64,000 nucleotides of DNA, taken from positions 1 through 64,000 of the forward strand of contig RCAB01000183.1 in assembly GCA_003640385.1 (NCBI GenBank), read 5' to 3'. The translations under genes and the position numbers were made by a program. The notes beneath the pieces are model-generated. The model worked only from the letters and a program-made list of their open reading frames with translations, made no database searches and was not told the origin of the DNA. Below, in pieces: positions 1-13,400 of this stretch (positions within the stretch are counted from its first letter, which is position 1; every line of letters begins with the position of its first letter). This stretch comes from Setaria digitata (lineage: Eukaryota; Nematoda; Chromadorea; Rhabditida; Setariidae).

Positions 1-3000
1 GTTGTTTTGTGTTACTGCAAAGAGCAAAAATGTCTACAACACCTGGAATTCACTCTTTTTATTATTACGTATCTTTTTATTTTACATCTTTTATTTCTTT
101 TTATTATTTATTATAAAACATCTTTTTATTACATACTTTGATGCGTTGAACTGCTTTCGAACTGGTCTTTTTCGGTTAGTACAGGCAATAATTTTATATG
201 ATATTGATCTTTGCTGAAAGGGCTGTTATATTCATTTTTCGCCTGTTTCTTATGATTGAATGGCTGTTAGGGAGGATTGAGCGGGAGCAAATGAATCAGT
301 GGGGGATAGGGACAGGACTGAGTTGAAAATTATTATTGAAGGAGTTACTTTCTTTTTGTTCCGGGGTGTAGAGTGAGGGGACTGGAAAGGGCTTTGAATT
401 AAAATATGCTTTTAGTATAAAAAATTCTGCTGATCTAATGTAATTTATGAGTATTTTTGGAATAATTAGTATCTGACAGAGTGCTTTTTAACGCCAATCC
501 TATGCTATATATAATGCCTGTTTCTCCTTAAAATTATCCATATTTAGAATAATTGATCACGAATTTATCGTTCTTCTTAGACAAGAGGAATACTTGATGT
601 GATGAAGCTTTTATTCATGTTGTATTTCATTACTTAAAATGCCTTTAATATTATTAAATGTGAGATGATTTTTGCAATCATTGCTGGTATTAAAAGATTA
701 TTTATTCTAACAATGCTTGGGATGTATTTCAATTCGCATTTGCTTGATTCTGAAGCTAATATAAATGTCTGTAAAAGTAAACCATTGAAGTCTTTCCAGC
801 GGTTACGTATTAAATTAATTGAATGATGGGCTATTCCATCTGATCGGATTTTGAATTATTACTTAATATTATGGCTAAAATATCTCCCATAAAATAATAG
901 AAGAGCATAAGGAATGATTCTTTAAAATGAAAAATAAAAATCAAACTACACTGGTGCATTTCATGTTCAATAATAAATCACAGTTAATGTTTCCAGGCGG
1001 TCTATTGCCCATCATTATTCAGTGGCTTTATATTTTCGATCTGATATGTTTTACAGATATATTTCTATCTTTGCCAATGTTACGTCATTTAAGAAAGTGT
1101 TTTGCGTTTCATGGAGACAGTTACCATAATCCTCTCTGCGGAAAGTTTTTATTATGCAGAATATCTCACCGAAAACGTTCGTTTAAGTAGCTGTTTTTTC
1201 TTGCTCTCAACTGCTTTTATTGCAAATCACAAATATGATTTCTCGCCGAAAAAGAATTTCATTTCAGCGTAATGCGGGGTCATTTGGATGAACAATGGTC
1301 ATTCTTGCGGATTCGAATTCGCTTTTATTTTCAGCTATCCAACTCGCGTGATTTCTCACCAATGAATAGGATTGATAATAGCACAAAGAAAGTCTATTCT
1401 AAAAGTGATTTCTTTCACCAGCTCATCGGTCCCCACTTTTCGTCCTCAAATTTCATTATTTAGCAGATTCGATTTTGAGGAAAATTTCATGACGAGCAAC
1501 TGACTTTCTCGAAGTACTCGGTATAAAAATGAACTAAGCATCATTTCACTTTCTTTCTTATTTTTACTTCCTCAGCTGTGGCATTTTATTTCATAGCTCT
1601 TCCTTTAGTTCTTTTCCGTACGAACATGGAATATGCAGCCAGATAAGGCAGTAGTAGATAATTTATGATTTTTCAAGGGTTTTTTTTTTTTGAAAATTGT
1701 TCCTCAAGCTGCTATCATTCCTATGGATATAGATTAATAATTACAGATTTCAACAGAATTTTGCGCTCAAACTTACATTTTTCCTATTCCTGCTGAATTC
1801 AAATGATTGAAAATCTTGTGCCCTGGAAAGAGAAGCAAGATAACTGGGTACAGTCCTCGACGAAAAATCTTTGCGTACAGATTTACACAGTTTGAAAATA
1901 AGAACGATAGCGCGTTTCATGAAAATTTGACTTTTATTTATGTCCTTATTTAACGCTTTTCCTAAAAGAAAAAAGTGCTCAACAGACACTGTTAATTGCC
2001 TAAAAGTAAATTAAATGAAATGTTAAGTATTCTATTTTTTTAATAATCAGCAATTTACTTTTCTGTAACAAGTTCATCACGCTTCGTATACTTTCATAAG
2101 AAAAAAAAAAAAAAAATTTGATGGAATTCAGCTATGCTCATTTTTTCTCCCCAAAAATCCTGTCGTTTAAAAATACCTTCAAGTCTACATTATTTAAAAT
2201 CACTTTCACTTTTTTTTTTTTTACTTCAAGACAATGCAATGAGACAAAACCGTTCTCCCTAGTAAGCCTCAATTAATCATTGCCACTTAAATGTCTCTCT
2301 TTTCTGCTTCATTTTATTTATCTAGCATGTATACGTTACCAAATTTGCGTAGTTCCAGTTGGAAGAATATTAATGATCTTATTTAATAATTCAGATAAAC
2401 ATCCCATTTTCCAGCCTGACCGGTTAGCTTATTTCGTTTCACTTTGCAGATTTTCTTTTTTGTGTTGGATCTTGTTTCAAGTTATTAATTTTCAGCAACT
2501 TAGAAATCAACAAATCATATTCACTGTTCATTTTTTTTCCAAATTTTTTTGGAAACCATTTGAACTGTGGTCGAAATACTTTCTTTTGTTTTGGAAGTTT
2601 GTTTATTCGAAGCTAGGTTTAGTGTTTCAAAATTCCTTTCATTCTGTTTTAATACTTTCTGCCTTTGGATCAGCAATTCTAATCCAAAGTAGCATGCTGA
2701 TAGCACAACATAAGAGTTGCTTTTAGTATAATTCAAAAGTTTCAAACTTTATTCCATAAAAAAATCATTCAAAAACTATTGCATTTTTAATTTTTGAAAA
2801 ATAGAACAAAATAGTCCTTTGCAGAATTTTGGGACTACCCGCAAAATTTCTTAAATTTCTGATTTTTCAAAATTTCGCTTCTTACACAGGATCAGTAATT
2901 TATCATAAGTGTTCAAACAACAGTATTTTCAGAGTTTCAGAAACATTTCAGCATTTCCTTTTGTAGTAATGTAAGCTTCTTTTTGAAGCTAAAAGTAACT

Positions 3001-6000
3001 TTTTTTTTTTGATAGTTTACTAACTTTTGAAGATTGATTATTGGGTCTTTGCATATTTTGTTCATTATTTTGTTTAGTTATTTTTCTTTTTTCGAAATGC
3101 AAAATAAAAAATGTTTTGGTATTATCAAAAATTATTATGTCTTACTATGTTCTTATTGCTGTTGTTACATTGCTAGTGGTGTTATTATTACAATATATTG
3201 CCGCATCACATATAACATAAGTTGAAATATTTACACAGGGTAAAGAGACAAAGGAAATAGAGTAATTATAATCACAAAGTGAACGCCAGAATGAAAATAA
3301 AATATCTAATTAAATAATTGGTTTGAATATTTTGTCAAATTATAATTTGCTGAAGCATATATAATGCATGACTTCACTTCATTTATGCTATAGTATAATA
3401 TAATAATAACTTTGCTGATAAAAATATTGCAATTTGTATTGGATTAAAAATTAACATTTATTCCTCTTTTTTGATTGCTCAAAGTCTCTGCATTTTCAAG
3501 CAATTGTACCACTCCTTATAGGGAATTTGTTTTTATTTTTATTCTATTAACTTCATTTTGACTTTTAAATGCTTCCATTGAAGTTCTCCTTGGTTTTTTT
3601 TCGGTAAATGCAGATCGCTATTAACGATGAGTCTCGATAACCTCGGAGAACTCGTTTGAATATTGAGTCATTAGTTCCGAAATTTATTACATTTTAGACT
3701 GAATTAGATGTGGTAATATCATCTGACTATTACTGCTGCAGTTAATACTCTCGCAGTAACCGCCACACTATTTATTTTATTGTCATTCGTTGCTATCATT
3801 GCTAATTATCATTTATTATTATTGATAATCATCAGTTAAAAATGGCAACGGCAATATAAAACGTATAATGCATTTAAATTTTTGTTTAAAATTTCATTTT
3901 TTAATTTCAGGCAACTAATAATTATTATTGGACCACTGATTGGTATACATGTGAACACACTTCAAAGTATTGAATTTCTGCTTGCTTCCTTCCTTTTCGT
4001 TTATTTCAGTCATATTTTGAAATTTTTGAAAAAATGTACAGGAAAATTAATTCTGTAGCACGGCGAAAATTTCGCAACAAATAATTCCAACTGCTTTACA
4101 TGAAAATTTTAAACCACCGTCTTATCTTAGATTGAACCTAGAGCACAGAAAAATTAGAGTTACACAGACATTTTTTTTTCTTTCTCTTTTCTAAGAAAAG
4201 AGAAAGAAATGATTGATTTCTTCTTTCACTTACTTACTTTATTAATTCAAACCACTAATTTTCTGTCTGGTTAGTTGAATCTAATCAATTTATTTATTTT
4301 TTAGAGGCTAAGGATTCAGTCATAAAGATAAAATATTTTTTTTTTAATAATTAACACGTTTATGAATTTGTTTCAATTCCATTTCAAAGGGTTAATACTA
4401 AATTCAACCTGGCAAAAGTCGAAAACAATTTTTAATTTATTTGTGTACTCATATATTTATTTCTCTTCTCATTGTATATTTCAAAAAGTAAAATTTTACT
4501 GTTTTGGAAAGCTTTTCACAAGGAATTAAAATTATTAGTGTATGAAAAATCCGTAAATGAAAAGTCACAATTTATTTCTAATTTACCCGTTCGAAAAGAA
4601 AAAATGACCCAGGGAAAGAAAACGAAATTTTTGAATAGGATGAATGAACGACGAATTCCGTAAAAGATTTTAAACCGAGGAATTATTAGGAAAATAAGAA
4701 ACGATTGAAGATTTTACTCATAAATACAGTTTTTCGATCTTTTTCATTTTTATATCGGAAGAATAAATCGGAGAAGGCAATAAATCAGGCAGCGTTTTCT
4801 GTGCTCTCCAAATTCCATTAAAATTGCCCTAAAAATGCCATAGACATAATTACATGATTATCTTTAACAAAATGTTTTCATCTGGTAAAAACGATCATCA
4901 ATTTTTGCATTTTGTTATAAATTTGAAGCAGAGAAAAATTACTGCACACATTTGATATATTCGAAGTACAACAGGTATAAAAAGAAATTTCCGAAGACTT
5001 TCAAATTTTCCAGCACAAATGTTTTTTTTTTTAATAGTTCATAAATTGTATTTGATGAAACGGAACAGAAAATGAATTTTTGAAAAGAGAAAAGGAAAAG
5101 AAAAAGAATTACCAAATGGTGAAATTCAATTCTAAATAAATTTTCATCTAAATGACAATTTCCAATGTAAGTCCAACAAGGTTCTTTTGAAAAATATTTA
5201 TTTAAATGGTATCGTTGTTGTTTTAGCCTAAGTAATTTCACATTTCCAAGCAACAAAATCAGTATCGCGAAGTGGATAAGAGTTTTTTTCTGGCAGCAAT
5301 TAAATTTTGTTAAATCTTTTTTCTAAATTTCATTTTTTTTTGTTTTCAAAAAAATTTTAACAAAGTTAACTAACTAACCGTTGTGGCCCCATATAACTTT
5401 TTATTTTTCAGTGTTTTTCACACTCACTAAATAACTATTCATTTTTTTCCTTCTAAATTATGTTTTTGCTTGCTACGATAATGTGTTTCCAAATTTTTTT
5501 TTTTTTAAATAAATTTGGATAATGGAAGGAAAATTTTTCGTCTTTCGAATTAGCGAAAAATTCAAATGCAATTAAACCGGCAAATAATTGTGTTATGTCG
5601 CGGAACTTCAAAAGCAGTTTGGATAGTGAAAGGAAAAGTTTCTGGTTTTTGCAATTAATTGACGAGGAATTTTAAGGACTTGTTTACTCAGAAGAAATCT
5701 TCTTTTTTTTTGAAACATAAAAACAATGTGAAATAAACAAAATTGCAAAGTCTCCTTCCTAAAAAGCTGTCCCTCTCTTTCTATCATTATTATAAAAGAT
5801 ACATTTTATAAAGTGCCAACCAATTTTATCGTCCCCCCGCATAATACTCTACCGAATATTCATTATGCTCTCACGACTGACTGTCACTAAAATTTAAAAT
5901 TAAATTGGACAAAAGAAAAAATAAAGTTGGTTAAATTTTTGAAAACTCAAGTTATACTAGTTAGCCGGAAAATCCTCTAGCTTATTAAAAAGTTTAAAAT

Positions 6001-6066
6001 TTCTTCAAATCGACATATTTAATGTTAAGTAAGTAGAAATTGTTAGTGAGTGGTAATTATTTTCAG
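1..6066. other. No supported gene
   Basis: AT-rich sequence with many homopolymer runs. The longer open frames here (for example 2280-2726 on plus and 2521-2745 on minus, which overlap in antisense) have low-complexity Phe/Leu/Lys-rich translations and no recognisable motif. The only structured element I see is the imperfect inverted repeat at 4127-4284. This could be intergenic sequence or 5' introns of the + strand gene whose exon ends at 6925. Confidence 0.5.
4127..4284. repeat. Imperfect inverted repeat with perfect inner hairpin
   Basis: Outer arms are ttagattgaac at 4127-4137 and gttgaatctaa at 4274-4284, which pair except for one base. Inside them, cagaaaaattag near 4146 pairs imperfectly with ctaattttctg near 4255. 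At the centre is a perfect 16-bp polypyrimidine/polypurine inverted repeat (4177-4192 and 4194-4209) with a one-base spacer. The nested symmetry resembles a small palindromic (MITE-like) element, but no target-site duplication was established. Confidence 0.5.
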
Positions 6067-6538
6067 CTTCAAGGCATAAAATTAATAGCTTTAATCAGAT
6101 TGATCTTTGAAAGAGAATTCCTTTCACAAATTTGCGCACATACAAATCGTAATTTTCATTTTAATCCATTTGTTTCGTTTTCCATTTCTTCACAATTTAA
6201 TAAAATAGTTGTTCCTCAGGTTTTATTTGACTTTTTTATTTTGCTTCTTTTTTTTTTTGAAAAAGTCATTTTTTGACAAATTTATCAGTTAATTTCGAAT
6301 TATCGTGGCAGTGCACAAGAAAAAAAAAGAAAAATGTTGTAGGAGATATAAAAAATTTGCTTTTTCATTGTAAAAATTAGATATAGGATAAACAAATATT
6401 CGTCTTATATAATTTAAATGTAAAAGTTATAAACATTTTATAAGAACCATATATAAGTTAAATGTAAAAACTTTTTGTAATAGTTAAATATGAAATTTAT
6501 ACAAAAAAGAAGATATGTTTAAAAAAAAATTCTTACAG

Positions 6539-6925
6539 GTGTACAGTCTGCTAAATCTTGTCGAACTTCGTGAAAATATTTATTACATCTTTGGTCTATT
6601 TTGCCTCATTTCGTGGTTCATTTTCAACGTTTGGATATTGCGTGATTACTTTTTTCCATGGTGGTTTAAAACAATCTATACCGACGAAGGATTCAATAAA
6701 CTTGCATTGGAACGAAAAAAGATGGAATACCTTCGACGACAGCGAATTACTAATGCATTTGCTTTATCACTATCTGTTGTAGCGTCAAATGCAGTTCGAA
6801 CTACGATTCAAAATGCGCCACCGTTAGAACATAATATATTAAAATCCCTTCAAAAGTCGCCCAATTCTCGCCAATATTCACAAATTTTAAATCCTGCAGC
6901 ACTTTCCATCCTCAATTCTTCATAA
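6539..6925 (+). CDS. Unrecognised small membrane protein, 3' exon
   Basis: Open frame of 129 codons to the TAA at 6923-6925, following a good acceptor (ttcttacag, ending 6538). The translation has a hydrophobic segment of about 20 residues (starting YIFGLFCLISWFIFNVWI), then WWFKTIY, a basic helix-like stretch (LALERKKMEYLRRQR) and a Ser/Asn/Pro-rich tail. I do not recognise the family. An ATG at 6515 is in frame just upstream, so either translation starts there (136 residues) or this is the last exon of a longer gene. A candidate upstream exon lies at 6067-6219: it follows ttttcag, is open for exactly 51 codons, ends cag|gtttta and joins in phase 0. A short single-pass membrane protein is the safest description. 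The upstream exon is inference. Confidence 0.45.
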   Translation: MYSLLNLVELRENIYYIFGLFCLISWFIFNVWILRDYFFPWWFKTIYTDEGFNKLALERKKMEYLRRQRITNAFALSLSVVASNAVRTTIQNAPPLEHNILKSLQKSPNSRQYSQILNPAALSILNSS

Positions 6926-8811
6926 TATTTAGTTGTAAGAAATGAAAATTAGTTTAAATATTATAATTACTAAAATTTCATTCAGGTGCAGTAGGTATAT
7001 ATATAGTATCATAATTGGTAATAATTACAGTAAGAGTTTCTGATTTTTTTCTTTCTCATTTAATGTTTATTTGTTTGTTAAAAAATTTTGTCAATTTGAT
7101 ATTTATTTATTTGGTATGAATATTTTTTTTACTTTATCACCCATCTCGCTTTACTATGATGCGCAATAATTGGTAATCTATCAATTTATTGATTGCAAAT
7201 AGAATTGATCATGTAAACTGGTTGCTTATCATTCATATCCATTTCAGTGTTTCAGGACAAAAATATGACATGAAGATATCTGCAACAAAAAAAATTTTTT
7301 TTCTTCCACTAATACTCCTAAAATAATTTCATTAAAAAGTTATTTCTCCATTTGAATTATCGTTGATTAAATGATGCGGAACTTTTTCATCTACTCAAAA
7401 AAGGGGTGCGGTAAATAACACTTATACCAAACTATTATTAACTGTAATTTAATTATTAGCCTCACATACTCTCATCTATTAAAACTATAAATACCACCTA
7501 TTAATTTTTACAGAAGATTTTATTTGATATTTCATTTTCATTCTATAAGCATTTTGATTAGAAAAAAAAAGTACTTTTTTCAAACATGCAAAAAAGAACA
7601 ATTTGCCATAATCAAATATATTTCAAATGTTAGTATGGTAGTTAGATGCTATCATTTTGTTTATTATTTGTTATTCCACACACTATTATATGTGATGAAT
7701 AGTGAAATAAGTACCATATAATTTGATAATTGGTATGCTGTTATCATATTCTATGTAATTCATTTATTATCAAACATAAAGTCCCTTTTTTCTAAGCACT
7801 GGACAAACTGATAAAATTAGGCATAATTTTGTGTTTTGGACTGCATTGTAATTTTTTTTGAATTCGATTTTAATAAGGCCAGAGCTTAATCGGCTTGTCC
7901 ACATTATTTCAAAAAAGAAAAAAAAAAGAAAATAATAGGAAAAAATAACTATTAACAAATCGTGGTGAAGACAACGGTAAACAAATGTATTATAATTGTC
8001 AAATTAAAGAATTTTCCACAGCAGCATTGCAAACAGCTGAATCAAATTATTTAAGGTTACTCAAAAATGAGTGTAGTAAATACAGTGAAATTAACACTAA
8101 TTACGAATTAATTTTTCAGGGGGTATTCAATAATTATCATTGCTGTTGGCCTTTTAGAACATAAATATTAAAGCATCATTTTCTTTGTTTTAGTATGATT
8201 TTGTGTTGGATAAAATATTTTTTAGAATGTCACTAAAATGTTTATCCAATAACAATCAGTGATTTCCTAGAAAACGTTCAATCAAATAGCTATCCTTTAA
8301 ATTTTAGTACATTCTTGTTAACTTTATTCTTTATGCAGAAGATTCTAGAAATTGTTTATAAAATTCGAGAATTTAAAACAGCCAGATTCTAACCTTGCAG
8401 ACAGCAAGAAGCGAAAAAGATCTTGACTAATAATATTAATATACATCAGCTCATTCATTTCTTTCTAATTTTTTTTTTTTGAGTTCCTAATACATTATCA
8501 ATTTTCAAGTATTCAAGTGTGTCCGCAAATCACATTATAATGACATTCAAGACAAATCCATCGATTACATTGAGAATGTTATTTGAATCTGAAATTTAAA
8601 TTTTGCAGAGTGTTACAAATTAAACAAACGACATGGGTAATGTGTTGGAGGTGTTGCTAATAATTGAAAATTCACTGTATCTAAATGTGCATCGTAACAC
8701 AATTTGTTACAAACAATTTTCATTCTACCAATCAAAATTTAAATTTCAAATTAATTTAAATAAACATATTAAATAAATAATGAAAGTGGACAGTGCGCAT
8801 AATACTTGATA
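6926..8811. other. Intergenic, nothing recognised
   Basis: AT-rich sequence between the 3' end of the + strand exon and the 3' end of the minus-strand TRPV gene, a tail-to-tail arrangement that probably contains both 3' UTRs. Short open frames here have no coding character. Confidence 0.5.
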
Positions 8812-10369
8812 TTATCCTTTTTTTTCTTGACAAGCATTTCTACAAGGCGTTGACAAATATGATGTCATTGGTCTTCGACCATCTGGTGTATGTGCGAAAT
8901 CCTGTAAATTTAAAAAAAAAAGAAGGAAAAAAGAAAAATTAGTAATCGAATTTAGCAAAGGAAGTCGCGAAAGTACTACTAGTTAAATAAGGTATATTCC
9001 CTACATTTTTTTCAAAATTTTTTTATAAATTTAATAAAAAATCTGTATATCTGTCTACTTTCAAACGTCGCTTCAGCAAGGCTCGTTTCTCTTCACGTAA
9101 ATCACGTTCTTGCTGTTCAAGCAATTGCTTTTCGGTCTGTGACATTGTATCACTCTGGAAATATTGATAAGTGACAGAGAGATTTAAAAAAAAAAAAAAA
9201 AAAAAACATTTCATTTTTCCCACTGAATGGAGAATGTCAAGGGATCCTGTGGGTCAGTATTATGAAAGTAAAAAAATAGAAAGATTTTGAAAGGATATCA
9301 GATGGAGTCTGAAGAAGAACATGAGGGATGGAAACAGCGACATCGTTGAGCTGGTGATATTTGTGGCTTTTAAATTTATTTGATTCTGATTACTGTTGTT
9401 TATATTTATTGTCAGTCATTATTAATTTTAACCGTAGTCTTTTTGGCAACAACAAATGATCGCCTTGTTTTATCTGTTCCAATCGGACGAGAATATTTCA
9501 GCATTGCAATAAGTCGTTCTTTTGGTTTTAGTGATAACTCTAGCAGCAGAATCACCTGAGCCCACTGCAATGAAAAAGTAGTAGAGAGAATTAATCTTAA
9601 AATTGCAATTCAAAATTATTAATATGAGGAATTTATTAAAAATTTCACCCTTTCTTTTAAAAACTTTTTCAATTAACAATTTTAGCACAAGAGTTAGAAA
9701 TTAGAAATAGAAAAAAATAGGGAAAAGTTTGGAAAATTTTTATTACTTATAATGATAAAAGAAAATGATGATTTAAAAAGCCTTCGACTTTTCAAATACT
9801 TAGAAAAAATTTAACCCTTCATTTCAACTAAATAAGATATCTATAATATAAGAAAAAAAAAAAATGACTACACAAATTTTTTGTTATCTAATCTACAATT
9901 TTTATCAGTAATGATCAGCCATGGCACTGTAAGTTGCTACAACTATTTTAATGATTATTTGAAAAACAACCGCACAACCTGCCGTTTCCACTCTGTTGAA
10001 GTCCTTGAAATATTCTCATAAGTTCGCGTCATCATAGCAATTAATAAGTTGAACTGCATGATACTAATGAATAGTTCAAATATGGTAAACAAAAACTATA
10101 ACCAGCGAAGTATTACTTAAATTGTAGATATGCAAAAAGTCATTTTCAAAAATTAAGTCTCTAAGTTTTAAATGGTGTCATTTTTTCAGATTGTTTTGCA
10201 GTGTACAGTATCAGAAAAAGAAACTATTTATTTGTATTTAAATACCTTCCTCTTCACCTATTAGAAACTGTGTTAATATTAATTAGTTTAATTAAATATA
10301 TACATATATTTAATTAAACTATATATATATATATGCTTACTATATATATATATATATAGTAAGCAGTGC

Positions 10370-10402
<33 letters not shown>

Positions 10403-13400
10403 GCTTACTTAATCTATACAGGATCTTATGAAATTGTAAAAAAAGAAAGCTCATTTTAACTCTTAATTTACCAAATTTCAAAGCTCAAAAAAAATTTTAT
10501 TTTTTGGCAATTTTTTTACAAAATTGTATATTATTTCTTTCTTTATCGTTTTTTTTTCTAAATAAATATCTTATGAAAAATTTAAAAAATAGTTTAAATT
10601 TCATTTCTTTTTTGTCAAATTTTAAAATTCTCGAGATTTGTAAAACATAAAAAATCTCACCTTACCAATCATTTGCATTAGTTTTTCTTCGCATGTGTGC
10701 AGCGAACGATAGAAAATGGTAAATTCACCAATAGTCATAATAAATAAACGCATTATTGCTTCAAACGGTGAATGTAAAATATTTACCCAATGTAATGTGT
10801 CACCATATTTCTCTTTGCTTGCTCGTTCACAAGCTCCGAAAATTACATAAAATGCTTCAAAAAGAAAAAGTTTTTTAAAATTCAAAAGAACACAATTCTG
10901 TTAATTTCAAATTTTAGAGAGTGCAAATATTTTCAATTATTATTGTAGGGAAAAAATTAAATTAAACTATTTATAATGATATGGAACGAGGAAATGTGAA
11001 TTGAAAATTTGGGGAAAAGGATTAGGCAATGATATGATGTTTGTTTCTGCATTTATTTCTTTGATTTTAATTTTTGATTGAAATTACGAAATTGAAAAAA
11101 AAAGTTGAAAATATGTTAAAATTCTCCCCTCAAAGTTTCCATTCGCTTCTTTTCTTGAAATTATCAATACCGTTAAGTAAATTTTGAAATGAACAGTTTC
11201 AATTGAAAATTGCTAACATTGAGAAAATCCTATCAAGAATATCGAATAAATAAGCATAAAACGACTTAAATCACGCGAAAGTATTGTGTATATCATCAAG
11301 ACAAATGGTCCAATAAATTTTAAAGCTCTAAAACAAGTGAGTTACGCCAAACTAATTAATTGTTACATCTCATTCAAACTGCATGTAATATTCCTCCCCA
11401 GTAACCCATTTTCTCACTCAGTTCTCTAAATAATTTTCCGAAATCCTAGATAAAAATAAAAAGCTAGCTAAAACTCAATTATTGACTAATGGTTCAACAT
11501 TATTCCTAAATTAAATTTTTTGCAATGAATTCAGAATTAAATTTGGAAACAAATTGTTGCTACCGTGTATAAAACAAGAAATGTGCACTTGTTAATAAAA
11601 CAATCATTAATGAGAGGATGTTTTCCAGTAAAAGCATCGCTGGACATGCTGCACATCCCAACCGTATCGGTACAATTAAAATAATAAAAAGAAATGAAAT
11701 TTTGTAAGCAATTTTAGCTGGAAACGATTTCTGCAATATGGCTAATTATTTATAGGATTTCTTTTATCAAATTTTTTATTTTAACTTTCTGCTTCGTTAA
11801 CGCTTGTAGTTTCTCTTTTGTTTTATTGGAGAAATAATTTTTCTAGAGGAAGATTAAGCTTTTTTCTTTTTTTTTAAAGAAGGCATTAAAATGAAATATT
11901 AAATAATAAAGCATAATGCGTTACCATAACACGCCACCAACGTTTTCTGCCAACATTTTTCATATCCATGGCATCACAAACGATTTGAAGTAATGCCATT
12001 AATAATACCATTTGCTCAGCGACTAAGCGGACCTATTGCATTTAAAAAAAATAGAGATTTAAGACAGAAAAAAATCAAAATTTAAACAAAATAAATTTTG
12101 TTTCTACTGTAGTATCTGAAGTGAAATGATTTAAAGGATACATCAGTAAATGATATTGCATCAGTAAATAGTTCTAATTAAAATGAATCTATTTGATTTT
12201 CAGAAATTAAAAAAGTAAAAAACTGAAAGAAAAAAAAGAAAACTAAATGCAATTAAAATTAATCGCAAAAAATTTCCATTCTAATTATTTGGATAGCTTC
12301 ATTTTAGACTTTTAGATCAGATCACATTAGGTAGTTAAAATAATCTGTTCAATCAATAAATAATATAAAGCTTTTAGATTTCATGCATACTATATGTGGG
12401 TATTTCAATGTTTCATAACAATCATTTCAATATGATCAGTGGCAAGCTTTTCAGAAACGACAAAAAAAATATTGCATAATCAAAAGAATTAGATGATTTT
12501 TGCTTATACCAACTTAAAGCTACAGTGACCAAGTTAGCTACTGAATTGAGGCTTATCAAGAAATCTTTTAAATTTAATAAAGTTAAATTTCTGCTTTGGT
12601 ATGAGCAGAAATTTAACTGGTCCGATTCGCTATTTATTCAAGGTAATATTAAACAATTTAAACCTACATACTGCTGCCAGCCTGCACCACTGTATCGCCA
12701 TAAATGACAAAGTTCCGAACGATACCAGTTTTTTTCTTTGTAAAAAAGAATCATTATTACAAAATAAAAAAAATAGAACTAATTGACACTAATCTTTAAA
12801 ATGGATTTTGCTGATGAAACAATTAGAAAATCTGCAATCAATTTAGCAAAAGGTATCATTGAGAATGAAACTTCTGAAATGTTTAAATTTTAGAGCAAAT
12901 TCATTGTTGGAAAATGATATATTCGTATATGACACGATTAAAATCTATTAGAATAAATTTTTTCTTAGAAATTCAATTTTTCTTTGTAGATGCATATTTT
13001 TGTTGGATAAGCATAAGCCCAAATATATGTATGAATTTGTTCTTTGTTTCGTGTTTAAGAAATTAATTTTTTTCTAAAACAAAATTTTTAGATTAATAGC
13101 TTTATTTTAAGACCTTTTTCCTGGAGAAAAAAAAGAGCAAAATTTTCTGTTGGTGATTTTTCTTGTAAATTTGATGAGCATAACTATTTTCGATTTCCCT
13201 CAAAATTAAATGTGATGATTTGGTACATAGCATTATTTAACTGAATGAAATCTTGAAATACCATACCCTACACTTGACAATAATTTCAATCAATTTATTT
13301 ACAGCACACATTTTACGGTTCATATTTAAAAAATAATTTGTTTAAGATAGATTTTTACGATTTTTTCTAATTTTTTGAATTTATTTTATCATGCCTAAAA

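Noticed and set aside
2280..2726. 148-codon plus-strand frame, the longest non-repeat frame at the left end
   Set aside because: Phe/Leu-rich low-complexity translation, overlapped by an antisense frame, with no motif or splice context; likely chance in AT-rich DNA.
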